Of a DNA stretch of 48,747 nucleotides, positions 32,666 through 42,067 are shown in pieces. Each line of letters begins with the position of its first letter. Within the stretch, counting starts at the first letter, position 1. The position numbers and the translations under genes were made by a program. The notes beneath the pieces were generated by a model. The model worked only from the letters and a program-made list of their open reading frames with translations. It was not told the DNA's origin and ran no database searches. The DNA is from Marinoscillum sp964351885 (GTDB lineage: Bacteria; Bacteroidota; Bacteroidia; Cytophagales; Cyclobacteriaceae): assembly GCA_964351885.1 (NCBI GenBank), contig CAYGPP010000014.1, positions 1-48,747 on the forward strand, in the 5' to 3' direction.

Positions 32666-34315
32666 TTAGTTCAGAGAGATGTTGATAAACCTATTGAAGT
32701 TTTTAAACTCCTCAACCTCTTTTCTGAAATTTTGTCTTTGAACTTTTCTAATCTCAATGGATAGCTGATCACCTTTTCTAGCTTGAGCAACAAGCCCAGC
32801 AAGATTAGCAGTTTCACCAACCGTTATCGTTTTTCTTCCTATACCCCCGCTTACCAATGTGATTTGCGCCTCAGCAACTCTGAATTTTGCGTCATCTGGA
32901 AGAAATTCAGCAAAACTAGCATCAGGAACAGCTTTAATGTAAATTCTTGGCGTTTTTGCACCAATTCCCGTTTTCATATTGATCTCACCTTGATCAGTAT
33001 ATGTAGTAATTACAGGAGCCGGTATTCCTCTTACTCCAAATTCTCTTTCACCTATGAAGTTTCCACTACTAGAAACTTTTAGCAAGACCTTACCAGGTGC
33101 TTTAGGGACAATAGTTACTTGGCCTTTAGCTGCACCGTTATAGGTATTGGCATTACTCGCGGTAAACGATGGATTATATGCAACTCCTAACTGAGGGACC
33201 TGTACATCCAAACTGTTGCCACATTTCAAGTAAAGTGCATTAACTGAAGTAGATTGAATTTGTATCGTAGGTTTTACTACGAAGTAATCAATTTGATCAG
33301 TGAATGTGGTGTCATTCCCTCCAGGCATAGTCACTGTGATTGCAGCCTCATATGTCTTCTTTGACAATCCATCTTTGTCAAAAGTGGAGGCATTAGCCGT
33401 GAACTCAACCAGACCTTGACCGCTCGCATCAACCGGAATATCCTTACCATCATAAGTCATAGTTGGTGTGACCCCCGAAGAAGATGCCGCAATGAACATT
33501 TTGGCAATGTATTTCGTACCAGCGGCTACATAACGAGACTCAGGTTTTACCATTGGAACGATTTGATCAAATTTCAAATCTCCCGCGCCAACTTTCTTAG
33601 AAAGGAAATCTAAAGCCCTTGTTTCATAGCCAATAATTCTAGATTGAAATTCACTAATTGTTGCAATTCCTGCAGGAGTAGGTGAATCATTAAAAGCAAG
33701 ATTTGCAAATAATTTTCCTTTTTGATTCGGATCCTCCTTGTAGACAGGATCTTCATCAGCATCAACGGCAATAGATTTAAATGCCTCTATGTCAGATTCA
33801 CTTGCTCCAATTCCAGATAGTTTCTCCTTAATAAAATCAGGATAATTATTCAAAAGCTCCTTAAGCGCAGACCCATACCCCAGTCCTCCTTCTTGTACAG
33901 GCATCATATAGTGACCTACAGTGTGATAATCTGTTTTCCCAAGTAGGTACTTCGCGTCTCCCGGGTATTCAGGAGTTTTCCCTTCTTCATAGTTACCTGT
34001 TTCTTCAATTAGCGAAACTTTTGTTTCAGTTAGATCCTTAAGAACCCTTGCGGTCTCCGTCCTGATTTCTTGAGCCAATTCCACTACCCGGACATCTTCA
34101 GGCCTATTTCCAGATTCATCTACAGTTTTGACAATACCCTTGACAATTTGACTATTTCTATCTTCTGACTCCCCATTTGCCCTAACCAAAGAATCATCTA
34201 GGAATACAAACTTATCAATAATCGTAACCGACACATTCATTGCCAACAGAGCTGTTAGCACTAAATACATCATACCAATCATTTTTTGCCGCCCCGTTTC
34301 TTTTCCTCCTGACAT
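32666..34315 (-). CDS. gldM: Gliding/type IX secretion motor protein GldM
   Basis: GldM (PorM) is the periplasmic drive shaft of the T9SS motor. The 549 residues start with a short cytoplasmic tail and one inner-membrane helix (about 11-33, MIGMMYLVLTALLAMNVSV) that pairs with GldL. The large periplasmic portion has a helical domain followed by several beta domains and ends NRFINISLN. Its conserved opening GGKETGRQKMIGMMYLVLTA is diagnostic. Spacing: 31 bases after gldL, 11 before gldN. Confidence 0.96.
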   Translation of the reverse strand: MSGGKETGRQKMIGMMYLVLTALLAMNVSVTIIDKFVFLDDSLVRANGESEDRNSQIVKGIVKTVDESGNRPEDVRVVELAQEIRTETARVLKDLTETKVSLIEETGNYEEGKTPEYPGDAKYLLGKTDYHTVGHYMMPVQEGGLGYGSALKELLNNYPDFIKEKLSGIGASESDIEAFKSIAVDADEDPVYKEDPNQKGKLFANLAFNDSPTPAGIATISEFQSRIIGYETRALDFLSKKVGAGDLKFDQIVPMVKPESRYVAAGTKYIAKMFIAASSSGVTPTMTYDGKDIPVDASGQGLVEFTANASTFDKDGLSKKTYEAAITVTMPGGNDTTFTDQIDYFVVKPTIQIQSTSVNALYLKCGNSLDVQVPQLGVAYNPSFTASNANTYNGAAKGQVTIVPKAPGKVLLKVSSSGNFIGEREFGVRGIPAPVITTYTDQGEINMKTGIGAKTPRIYIKAVPDASFAEFLPDDAKFRVAEAQITLVSGGIGRKTITVGETANLAGLVAQARKGDQLSIEIRKVQRQNFRKEVEEFKNFNRFINISLN

Positions 34316-34346
34316 AATTTTTCTCTTTTAACGTTTAGTTGGAAAA

Positions 34347-35162
34347 TTAACCTTGCTTCATAGCACTCAACATATTGCCATACACTTTATTAAGTGATGT
34401 GATATTTGTAGTGAGTGTATTAAGTTGAGCCTGAAATGCAGATGTTTCTTTACCTGCTTCGCCCATACTTTCCAAGGCTCCCGTGAGATTAGAGTAAAAC
34501 TTATTCATTGATTTCACATGACCTTGTGCGTCTTTCAGCTCCATTTCATAGACAGCATTCAGCGCTCCCAAACTTTTGGTAACATTCTGAACCTGACTGT
34601 GATACTCCTTGGTGTCTTTGGAAGCCTCTGCCATTGATGACATTGCTTGAATAGACACAGCATAAGATTTATTCATCTCTACCAATGAACTTGAGGCCGT
34701 TTTTACATTCTTAGCATAGTCATTAGTTGCTACAGCAGCATCTCCAAGTTGTGCCATTTTACTAGCAGAATCAGCCAGACCTTTCATGCCATCACCTAAA
34801 CTCTTAATCAATTCTGGACCTACTTTGGCATCAGCCAACATTTTGTCCATTCCCGCAGCTACTCCAGTACTTTTATTATTACCAGCAGAAGCACTTCTAG
34901 GTAATGCAGGAGGACCATCGAAATCATCAGAAAGCTCTGGATACACCTTAGCCCAGTCTGGATCCTTATGCATTGGTTCGAATGCACTTAGAAAAAATAT
35001 CATCGCCTCCACACTTAGTCCAATGGTAAGCATTGCACTAGCACCGGGAAGGTGAAGAATCTTAAACATTGCACCTACAATAACTACGGCCGCTCCAATA
35101 CCATAAATCTTCGGCATTATTGTTTTAAAGAGAAGCTCCTGAAATCCGCCTTTTTTGCTCAT
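34347..35162 (-). CDS. gldL: Gliding/type IX secretion motor protein GldL
   Basis: GldL (PorL) forms the pentameric inner-membrane stator that converts proton flow into rotation with GldM. The 271 residues have two N-terminal helices (about 19-38 and 42-62). Lys34 in GAMFKILHLPG and Glu52 in LSVEAMIFFLSAFEP correspond to Lys27 and Glu49 of the Flavobacterium johnsoniae protein, both needed for ion coupling. A long alpha-helical cytoplasmic domain (about 70-271) with heptad-like repeats follows. The gene is 37 bases after gldK. Confidence 0.96.
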   Translation of the reverse strand: MSKKGGFQELLFKTIMPKIYGIGAAVVIVGAMFKILHLPGASAMLTIGLSVEAMIFFLSAFEPMHKDPDWAKVYPELSDDFDGPPALPRSASAGNNKSTGVAAGMDKMLADAKVGPELIKSLGDGMKGLADSASKMAQLGDAAVATNDYAKNVKTASSSLVEMNKSYAVSIQAMSSMAEASKDTKEYHSQVQNVTKSLGALNAVYEMELKDAQGHVKSMNKFYSNLTGALESMGEAGKETSAFQAQLNTLTTNITSLNKVYGNMLSAMKQG

Positions 35163-35199
35163 GTTCTAATATTTTTAGGTTAGTATTCTTGTCTATAAA

Positions 35200-36234
35200 T
35201 TAAAATTCGTATCCTGATGACCGCCCTAGATAGGTCATTGCACATCTAAATCCAACAGAAGATCGAGCAGTATCTTTATGCTCAAAAGATCTTGTTCCTG
35301 TTTCAAGGTAATATGCAATATCCTTCCATGATCCTCCTCTTATTATCTTATGATCAATTCTTTCATCGTAGTATGTTGGGTTCAAATCCCAAACTAATGG
35401 CATTGCAGAAGGCATGTATGCATCTTCACACCACTCCGCCACGTTACCAGCCATATCAAATAAGCCATAATCGTTGGAAAAATATGTACTCACAGGAGAT
35501 GCATAAGCAAATCCATCATCAAAATAATTTCCTCTTCCAGGCTTAAAGTTAGCCAGTAGACATCCTTTCTGATTCCTTACGTATGGATTACCCCAGGGGT
35601 ATTTAGCCATATCTCTTCCTCCCCTTGCTGCATATTCCCATTCTGCTTCTGAAGGAAGTCTGAAACCCGGCATTACTGGCATTCCTACACTCTGACGAAA
35701 CTCATTCAGATATTGTGTTCTCCATTTGCAAAAATACTGCGCTGCGTTCCAATCAACTCCGACAACAGGATAATCATCGAATGCTGGATGAGACCAATAA
35801 TACTCTACCATAGGGTCTCCCATATGGTGTGTGAAGTCGGTAGACCAAACCGTCGTATCAGGCATTAAATCTGCAAGAGAGTAACCCGCTGGTAAATCGA
35901 ACTCTGCACCCTCAGTAATTGCCTGAGTAAATTGTCGGTATTCATTATTGGTAACTTCTGTATCATCAAGGAAGAAAGCCCCGATAGTTACCTGCTTATT
36001 GAAATTTATCTGAGTCGCGGCAACATCTTCGTCTGCCTGACCCATGTGGAAAGTTCCAGCCGGAACAGCCACCATACCATATGGTCTAGTCATTTCCCAA
36101 CCTTGACGATCAAGAACACCTATGAGCTCCCCGTTATCTGAAGAACCTCCACCAAATAGCCCACAACTTTGCACTAAAATTCCTAATGACAGGAGCGCCA
36201 AAGTAGAAAACTTAAAAACACCTATTTTAATCAT
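35200..36234 (-). CDS. gldK: Gliding/type IX secretion lipoprotein GldK
   Basis: GldK (PorK) is an outer-membrane lipoprotein forming the large periplasmic ring with GldN. From the ATG at 36234 the lipoprotein signal is ideal (MIKIGVFKFSTLALLSLG, then lipobox Cys24 in LVQSC). An upstream ATG at 36273 would put 13 extra residues before it, so it is less likely. The rest is a sulfatase-modifying-factor fold, with PEAEWEYAARGG-like RLPSEAEWEYAARGG and DMAGNVAEWCED. The paralog GldJ has the same fold, but co-location with gldLMN indicates GldK. Heads the gldKLMN operon. Confidence 0.93.
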   Translation of the reverse strand: MIKIGVFKFSTLALLSLGILVQSCGLFGGGSSDNGELIGVLDRQGWEMTRPYGMVAVPAGTFHMGQADEDVAATQINFNKQVTIGAFFLDDTEVTNNEYRQFTQAITEGAEFDLPAGYSLADLMPDTTVWSTDFTHHMGDPMVEYYWSHPAFDDYPVVGVDWNAAQYFCKWRTQYLNEFRQSVGMPVMPGFRLPSEAEWEYAARGGRDMAKYPWGNPYVRNQKGCLLANFKPGRGNYFDDGFAYASPVSTYFSNDYGLFDMAGNVAEWCEDAYMPSAMPLVWDLNPTYYDERIDHKIIRGGSWKDIAYYLETGTRSFEHKDTARSSVGFRCAMTYLGRSSGYEF

Positions 36235-36306
36235 AACACCTAATTTGAACCTGCAAGTATGTAAAATAAACAAACTTTAACAAAACATATTGTCACTAAC
36301 ACAACC

Positions 36307-36339
36307 TAAATATATAACCTTATCTCAGACCAACGCAAA
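36307..36339 (-). promoter_or_regulatory. Candidate promoter upstream of gldK
   Basis: On the minus strand TTTG (36339-36336), a 21-base spacer, then TATATTTA (36314-36307) fit the Bacteroidota pattern TTTG/TAnnTTTG with one mismatch in the -7 box. It lies 72 bases upstream of the preferred gldK start in the 150-base gap after porP. The element is common by chance in AT-rich DNA, so this is tentative. Confidence 0.3.
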
Positions 36340-36384
36340 TTTTAACGTCAAATTATACCTATTATTAGATAAAACTGCACTAAT

Positions 36385-37335
36385 CTAAAACGAGAACCTC
36401 GGTGTGACCACTTTTTTCCTCCCTCCAAACACTAAATCCGGCAGATCATAACGTAAGTATAATTCATGCGAAGTGCCGGCTTTTGCTTCTCTGTTTTGAA
36501 TAACGTAATCAAAAGAGTACCCTACCTTCAACCTATTATCCGATAATAACTTATAGCCCAAATAAACAATAGCAGATTCACTCTTTCTGTAAGAAAGTCC
36601 TGCCCACATTTTATTATTGAGGGTAAGAATACCTCCTAAATCAAATGTAGTACTCACTGTATTAGTTCTGACCAATACTGTAGGGCTCAACTCTATAATG
36701 TCAGAAAGCTGGATATTATATCCCCCAACGAGTGAATAAGAAATTTCCTGCGTGTTCTGGATTGCACTTCCAAAATCAAATCCTGGTTCTAACATGTTTA
36801 TAACTCCCAGGCCTATATACCAATTGTTGTTGGAATTAAAAATCAAACCTGAAGACAAGTTCACTTTGGTTTGTGTCTCCCTTCCTCCTTGGATTAGTGG
36901 GTCAGGTTCATTTGGCCTCAAAACGTTGAAATTTTGAGTCTGTGAAAACACACCAGGTGCTATTCCTAAGTGCAATGCTCCGTTCGATAGTTTCTTTGTA
37001 AAGGTCAATGGTATCTGAGCATGAAAATTTGATTGAGCTCCTAGATTATCGTTAACAACATTTAATCCAACGGAAGAAATGGGGAAATTACGAACTGGCA
37101 CACCAACAGTAATCATTTGGGTATTAGGTGCTCCACCGGAACCATCAAAACTTGTAGTATAACCGGCCCATTGACTCCTGTGCTGAAATGCAACGTAACC
37201 CGAAGCTTCTTTTCCTGACCAAGCTGGATTTAGGTTCGTCGGATTGAACATATAATGACCGAAGAAGAAACTATTCTGAGCTAGACAGACATTGATAAGA
37301 AAAATACAGAATATAATAGTTAAGAGTCTTTTCAT
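36385..37335 (-). CDS. PorP/SprF-family type IX secretion outer-membrane protein
   Basis: PorP/SprF proteins are beta-barrels that attach to the secretion system or to surface adhesins. From the ATG at 37335 the signal peptide is MKRLLTIIFCIFLINVCLAQ; an ATG at 37365 would add ten residues and is less likely. Motifs typical of the family are FFFGHYMFNPTNLNPAWSG, HRSQWAGY and VGVPV in the N-terminal half, and alternating strands throughout, ending RFSF with a C-terminal Phe. It lies immediately upstream of gldKLMN in the same orientation, as in many Bacteroidota. Confidence 0.9.
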   Translation of the reverse strand: MKRLLTIIFCIFLINVCLAQNSFFFGHYMFNPTNLNPAWSGKEASGYVAFQHRSQWAGYTTSFDGSGGAPNTQMITVGVPVRNFPISSVGLNVVNDNLGAQSNFHAQIPLTFTKKLSNGALHLGIAPGVFSQTQNFNVLRPNEPDPLIQGGRETQTKVNLSSGLIFNSNNNWYIGLGVINMLEPGFDFGSAIQNTQEISYSLVGGYNIQLSDIIELSPTVLVRTNTVSTTFDLGGILTLNNKMWAGLSYRKSESAIVYLGYKLLSDNRLKVGYSFDYVIQNREAKAGTSHELYLRYDLPDLVFGGRKKVVTPRFSF

Positions 37336-37390
37336 ATTAGGCTTCTGTAATAACGCCTTCACCAAAAATACCCTTAACCATTAATAATCT

Positions 37391-38176
37391 TTAAATATTA
37401 TTGGCTTTTTTAATATAAAACTCCAAAGCGCCAATCATCGAAGGAGCATTCGGCAAAGGAGCCTGAATGTCAAGGATCAGACCAGCGTCTTTAACTGCTT
37501 TAGCTGTTGTCGGGCCAAAAGCCGCAATCCTCGTCTTATTCTGCTTAAAGTCTGGAAAATTGTCAAAAAGAGACTTGATCCCTGAGGGGCTAAAAAAAGC
37601 TATGACATCATAAAAAATCTCCGAAAGATCAGATAAATCACTTGCTACAGTTCGATAAATAATTACTTCTGAATAAGTAAATCCATTCTCTTCTAAGAAA
37701 TCGGGAATGTCTTCTTTTCTTATATCTGAGCAGGGGAAAATGAATTTCTCCTTTTTATGCTTTTTGATTACTTCCAATAAGTCCAAGGCAGTTCTTTCCC
37801 CGGTAAAAATCTTACGCTTTCTTATTACAATGTATTTCTGTAGGTAATTAGCAGTCTGCTCTGAAATACAGAAGTATTTCATATCTGACGGAATTTCTAC
37901 CTTATTTTCTGCAGCTAAGCGAAAAAAATGATCCACGGCATTTCTGCTCGTAAAAATCACAGCTGTATGATCCAAAATATTCACCTTTTGCTGGCGAAAC
38001 TCTTTAGCATCAACAGGGTCTATTTCTATAAACTGTCTGAAATCAATTTTGAGATTATATTTACTCGCAAGCTTGTGGTATGGAGAATTCTCATCACTTG
38101 GTTCTGGCTGGGAAACAAGGATTGAGGAAACACCATTTAATCGCTCTTTATCAGTAATTACCAATTCTTCACTCAT
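37391..38176 (-). CDS. hemD: Uroporphyrinogen-III synthase
   Basis: HemD cyclises hydroxymethylbilane into uroporphyrinogen III in heme biosynthesis. The 261 residues form two Rossmann-like halves, with the recognisable ILDHTAVIFTSRNAVDHFFR and DVIAFFSPSGIKSLFDNFPD and the closing AAFGPTTAKAVKDAGL. This family has low conservation; the pattern and the neighbouring DUF4271 gene, its usual partner in Bacteroidota, support it. hemW lies a few kilobases away but on the other strand. Confidence 0.88.
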   Translation of the reverse strand: MSEELVITDKERLNGVSSILVSQPEPSDENSPYHKLASKYNLKIDFRQFIEIDPVDAKEFRQQKVNILDHTAVIFTSRNAVDHFFRLAAENKVEIPSDMKYFCISEQTANYLQKYIVIRKRKIFTGERTALDLLEVIKKHKKEKFIFPCSDIRKEDIPDFLEENGFTYSEVIIYRTVASDLSDLSEIFYDVIAFFSPSGIKSLFDNFPDFKQNKTRIAAFGPTTAKAVKDAGLILDIQAPLPNAPSMIGALEFYIKKANNI

Positions 38177-38201
38177 ACCAATTAATACAATTAGTTTTAG
38201 G

Positions 38202-39263
38202 TCAGCCTATTTTATCTAGCCAATACAGGACTAAAAATCCAGGTGCCATTTCCGTGGTGCAAAGGTAGGTAAATATCATTAGTTTTTTCTCGGAATACTG
38301 ATTATCCAATTTGAGGAAAGTCCAAAGTTGTAGGAGGAGGATCGCTGATCCTATAGTGAGGACAGCTAATTTCTTAAATGCTGAATCCCCTGAATTAGGA
38401 TTAGAAAAATCTAATATAAGAAGTGCAACACATATTAGAAATGCAATAATCATGAGGTTAGAATAACCATTCAGATGCAAAATAGCAGCGCGTCTAAATC
38501 CATAAACTCTACTCAATAGAACAGCATAGAATTGTTTGATTGAAAGCAGGAAAAAAATAAAAAAGAAATTACCTACCCATGAGAACATCCCTTCTGTAAT
38601 GGTGACAATTTCTAAACCTATTATTTGTAACCCAAAATAAGACATGGAAATAGCGATCAATACAGAAAGAAAAATCATTTTAAGAACACTTGTAAGGGTA
38701 TACAATTCGGAAGTGTTGTCCAGACCGCTTTTTCTTAATCTTAGTAGACTCTTATATCCATAAAATATTTCTGGATCAACTCTGTAAAACACCGCTGCTA
38801 ATAATAACGTTGAAAGCAGTTGGATTAAAAAAACCTGATCAATCTTAGAGAATGATCTTGGATTTGGGTTCCAAAGAACACTTTGATTAGTCACTTCGAT
38901 CAACTCAGATTTGACTTCCGCAATGCCGTTTTTCTGATAAATTGACAGTCGCTGAAGGTTCCCGTATTTTTCTCGTAATTGACTCAGGAAAAATACCTTA
39001 GTCCCACTAAAATCATGAAAGACTAACTGATCATTGATCCAAAAATCTACGGAAGAAGGAGAAGATATTCTAAGAAACTGACCAGTGCCCTCTGGGATTT
39101 GAAATAAAATGATTTCGCTGGATTCCAAATCTTTATTATCTAGTTTCCCTTCAGAATCAACAGTTTTCCAGTCTAGTTTCAAATCTCGAACGACAATCGT
39201 ATCAGATTGAGCGAAACTGCTACAGGTGAGAAGTAATAAAAGCAAGTAGGTAAGCTGCTTCAT
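38202..39263 (-). CDS. DUF4271 membrane protein
   Basis: The 353-residue protein has a signal peptide, a periplasmic beta-rich part (about 20-130, DFWINDQLVFHDFSGTKVFFL), and then about six to seven membrane helices with the DUF4271 arrangement. Function is unknown; the family sits next to hemD in the phylum. Its start codon overlaps the stop of the outer-membrane protein gene (TAATG), and it precedes hemD by 25 bases. Confidence 0.82.
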   Translation of the reverse strand: MKQLTYLLLLLLTCSSFAQSDTIVVRDLKLDWKTVDSEGKLDNKDLESSEIILFQIPEGTGQFLRISSPSSVDFWINDQLVFHDFSGTKVFFLSQLREKYGNLQRLSIYQKNGIAEVKSELIEVTNQSVLWNPNPRSFSKIDQVFLIQLLSTLLLAAVFYRVDPEIFYGYKSLLRLRKSGLDNTSELYTLTSVLKMIFLSVLIAISMSYFGLQIIGLEIVTITEGMFSWVGNFFFIFFLLSIKQFYAVLLSRVYGFRRAAILHLNGYSNLMIIAFLICVALLILDFSNPNSGDSAFKKLAVLTIGSAILLLQLWTFLKLDNQYSEKKLMIFTYLCTTEMAPGFLVLYWLDKIG

Positions 39264-40873
39264 TAAAAAACTGAGATATATCCTAAGTGAATTTTAATAT
39301 TAGAGGGGTCAAAAACAATGGTTCTAGATATCCCTAATGCCGCTGCAAAACTAAACAAGCCATTAGTAGTTTCTAAGGAAATTCCAAAACCATATCCTTG
39401 AGCAAAGTCTAAGCGGTCTTCGTGGTAATCAAATAGTTGGTCTCCAAACGCCGATACATAAGTGTTGCGATCAAAATATTGTCTCATCTCGATCCGATTC
39501 AAAACATAATGTTGAGAATAAAAGAAATTTTCGTTGAAACCACGAATAGATTTAAGACCACCAAGTCGCTCTAATTCGTTTTGAAGGACTTGGTCATTGG
39601 CGTAAACAAAACCACGTACTTCGTGGTATAGCGCTTTTGCTTTGCCAAATACCAATTGGTATTCTACCTCTGCTTTCAATCTAAAGATTTGCGTTTCTAG
39701 ATTGAGAGAATCGTAGCTTGACAAATCTAAATTTGGGTTTTTATTTATCTCCTTGTCTCCTATGCCTACCTGCAGGCGGTAACGGAATTGTTTTTCCCAA
39801 CCAACCGATTTTCCATACCTTATGTCTTCAACACCGACAAAATACTGTCTTAGCTCATAGTCGGATATCCCATTATTAATATTTTCAACAGTTGGGCTTA
39901 TGAGCGATCCACTTGAAGAAGAAATCCCAAAATGGAATTCTGAATATCCAGTCAATGGCGTACCGGAAGTAAATTCCCAAGATTGATTAAGGAAAGTGGT
40001 GTCCTGCTTCAAGAGGTTAAATTTTCCCTGCAAAAATAGTCTTGATCCGAAAATGAACGGGTACTTGAAATCAAGATCTACGGATTGGGATTCGTTAGAA
40101 AACCTATTCCATTCGAAACGTAATGATTTACCAGTTCTGAATAAGTTGACCAAATCAAGGTTGATATAGCCAGTAATTGCTAATTGGTTCTTAGGGGATT
40201 GTCCAGGAAATACCCCTAAGACACCTTCAAAAGTATTGCTCTCTGTTTGCTTTAGCGGTAAATAAACCACGGCTTTTCCTCCTTCAAAAGTTACATCCGG
40301 ACGGTTGGTTAAGCTCAAATAGTCTAAGCTCATAAGGCGATCAGGAATTCTTCTAAAATCATCCTCGCTATATGAATCTCCCTTTTCTGCTCTCACGACC
40401 TTTGCCATAAAACCAGAACTAACAGATGGAGAACCTAAAACAATCAATGAATCATATCTAATCTCTGGGCCAGGGTTCAACGTTAAGTAACCAAGATATT
40501 CTTCCTTCCTTATCCTAATTGAATCCCAAGTCAACCGCACAAAAGGAAATCCATTGTTTGCATATTGATCTAAATGGCTCTCCAACTCCGCATTTATTGA
40601 ATTCATAAAGTTTGTATTGGCCAATCGCTTATTTCCATCTACTTGATTGACGACAAAGAGACCAGCCAAATGTCCCCTGTACTTTTGTCCTTTGTAAAAG
40701 CCATCTCCTAGACTATCAAGAGAATCGAGGGTGCTAAAAATATAGCCTTGGTTCCACAGGTCAATCAACTGCTCTTTGGGCTGAAGTAAAGGGTCAGTCA
40801 CTTGATCTTCTTGGGAATAGATATCATGCCAAAGCAAGAAAAAGAAAATAAAGAGACTTAGTAATCGAAACAT
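39263..40873 (-). CDS. BamA/TamA-like outer-membrane beta-barrel protein
   Basis: The protein of about 536 residues (from ATG 40873, giving signal MFRLLSLFIFFFLLWHDIYSQ) has a periplasmic region with POTRA-like parts (about 20-215) and a C-terminal beta-barrel with alternating strands (about 220-536) ending LGYISVF, a Phe-terminated barrel signature. GIGDKEINKNP and RLGGLKSIRGFNENFFYS-like segments match the Omp85 L6 loop motif (here GGLKSIRGFNENFF). A longer start at 40906 would leave just 15 bases to hemW. It may insert lipoproteins or barrels, but the client is unknown. Confidence 0.8.
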   Translation of the reverse strand: MFRLLSLFIFFFLLWHDIYSQEDQVTDPLLQPKEQLIDLWNQGYIFSTLDSLDSLGDGFYKGQKYRGHLAGLFVVNQVDGNKRLANTNFMNSINAELESHLDQYANNGFPFVRLTWDSIRIRKEEYLGYLTLNPGPEIRYDSLIVLGSPSVSSGFMAKVVRAEKGDSYSEDDFRRIPDRLMSLDYLSLTNRPDVTFEGGKAVVYLPLKQTESNTFEGVLGVFPGQSPKNQLAITGYINLDLVNLFRTGKSLRFEWNRFSNESQSVDLDFKYPFIFGSRLFLQGKFNLLKQDTTFLNQSWEFTSGTPLTGYSEFHFGISSSSGSLISPTVENINNGISDYELRQYFVGVEDIRYGKSVGWEKQFRYRLQVGIGDKEINKNPNLDLSSYDSLNLETQIFRLKAEVEYQLVFGKAKALYHEVRGFVYANDQVLQNELERLGGLKSIRGFNENFFYSQHYVLNRIEMRQYFDRNTYVSAFGDQLFDYHEDRLDFAQGYGFGISLETTNGLFSFAAALGISRTIVFDPSNIKIHLGYISVF

Positions 40874-40895
40874 ACCAGAGAGGAAGCACTTAGCA

Positions 40896-40903
40896 TATCT
40901 TCG
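40896..40903 (+). promoter_or_regulatory. Candidate -7 box for hemW
   Basis: TATCTTCG lies 18 bases before the hemW GTG and is one base off TAnnTTTG. No matching TTTG is visible 19-21 bases upstream. The position fits a short leader, and the divergent barrel gene starts 22 bases to the left, so the two promoters would overlap. Confidence 0.35.
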
Positions 40904-40921
40904 CAAGATAATTGAAAGTCA

Positions 40922-42052
40922 GTGGCAGGAATCTATCTACATATACCATTTTGTAAGCAAGCATGTCACTATTGTGATTTTCATTTCTCTACCAACTTAA
41001 CTGCCAAAGCAGAAATGGTCCTCGCTATTTCTAATGAACTCCGTTTGCGAAAGCATGAACTGAATGGAGAAAGCATTGAATCCATCTATTTCGGTGGTGG
41101 TACTCCCTCCCTCTTATCGGAGCAAGAGTTAAGGACTTTATTGAACCAAATTGAGAATTCGTTTGAAATGGCTGATCAAGTAGAGATTACTTTAGAAGCT
41201 AATCCGGATGATTTGTCGCAAGACAAACTGAAAGAGTTTAAAGCCACTGGGATCAATCGCTTGAGTATAGGTATTCAAACTTTTGATGATTCCAGATTGA
41301 AATTTATCAATAGAGCACATTCAAGTGCTGAAGCTCACAAATGTTTGGAATTGGCTATATCCACTGGATTTGACAACTTCTCTGCAGATCTGATCTATGC
41401 ACTACCGCCAGATGATATGACTTATTGGAAATCTGATCTCCACAGACTCCTTACTTACCATCCAAAGCACATTTCCCTTTATGGTCTGACCATAGAGGAA
41501 AAAACAGTGTTTGGGAATTGGGAGAAAAAAGGGAGACTCAAGCAAATAACAGAGGAGACTGCCGCCGAGCAATATCGATTTGCAGTGGATACGTTGAGCA
41601 AGCATGGTTATGAGCACTATGAAATATCCAATTTTGCCAAGCCCGGCTATGAATCCAGACATAATGCTGGGTATTGGGACGATCGCAAATACTTGGGAGT
41701 GGGGCCGGGAGCACACTCCTATGATGGGGCAAATCGCGCTTTTAATGTAAGTAATAATGCCAAATACCTGGCAGGATTGAATAAAAACGAATTGGTATTA
41801 ACTGTAGAAAGACTTAGCCCAACGAATCAAATCAACGAGTATCTTTTCACTCACCTGAGAACTAAGAAGGGTGTTTCAAACAGTGCATTAAAAGCGAGAT
41901 TTAATCGTGACTTAATTGCCGAAAAAGCTCAGGAGTTAGGAGAATTTGCTCGTCAAAAACTTCTCTCAATTAATGAAGATAAAATTGCTTTAACCTCAGA
42001 GGGATTCATGATCGCAGACGAAATCACTTGGCGACTATTCTATGAAGATTAG
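40922..42052 (+). CDS. hemW: Radical SAM heme chaperone HemW
   Basis: HemW binds heme and delivers it to respiratory enzymes; it was long annotated as oxygen-independent coproporphyrinogen oxidase. The 376 residues have the radical SAM CxxxCxxC at Cys11, Cys15, Cys18 (HIPFCKQACHYCDF). The fourth cysteine of HemN (CxC) is missing, pointing to HemW. FGGGTPSLL and the ISLYGLTIEEKT region follow. The start is GTG; an in-frame TGA at 40913 excludes anything earlier, and MAGIYLHIPFC is the usual opening. It is followed by an unknown gene after 15 bases. Confidence 0.94.
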   Translation: MAGIYLHIPFCKQACHYCDFHFSTNLTAKAEMVLAISNELRLRKHELNGESIESIYFGGGTPSLLSEQELRTLLNQIENSFEMADQVEITLEANPDDLSQDKLKEFKATGINRLSIGIQTFDDSRLKFINRAHSSAEAHKCLELAISTGFDNFSADLIYALPPDDMTYWKSDLHRLLTYHPKHISLYGLTIEEKTVFGNWEKKGRLKQITEETAAEQYRFAVDTLSKHGYEHYEISNFAKPGYESRHNAGYWDDRKYLGVGPGAHSYDGANRAFNVSNNAKYLAGLNKNELVLTVERLSPTNQINEYLFTHLRTKKGVSNSALKARFNRDLIAEKAQELGEFARQKLLSINEDKIALTSEGFMIADEITWRLFYED

Positions 42053-42067
42053 GATTGCCTAAAGGCT

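Noticed and set aside
35378..35390. GGGTTCAAATCCC, similar to a tRNA T-arm
   Set aside because: It lies inside gldK coding sequence with no acceptor stem, D-arm or anticodon arm around it.
36235..36273. Longer start for GldK adding 13 residues
   Set aside because: It would place charged and cysteine-containing residues before the lipoprotein signal; the ATG at 36234 gives a standard signal.
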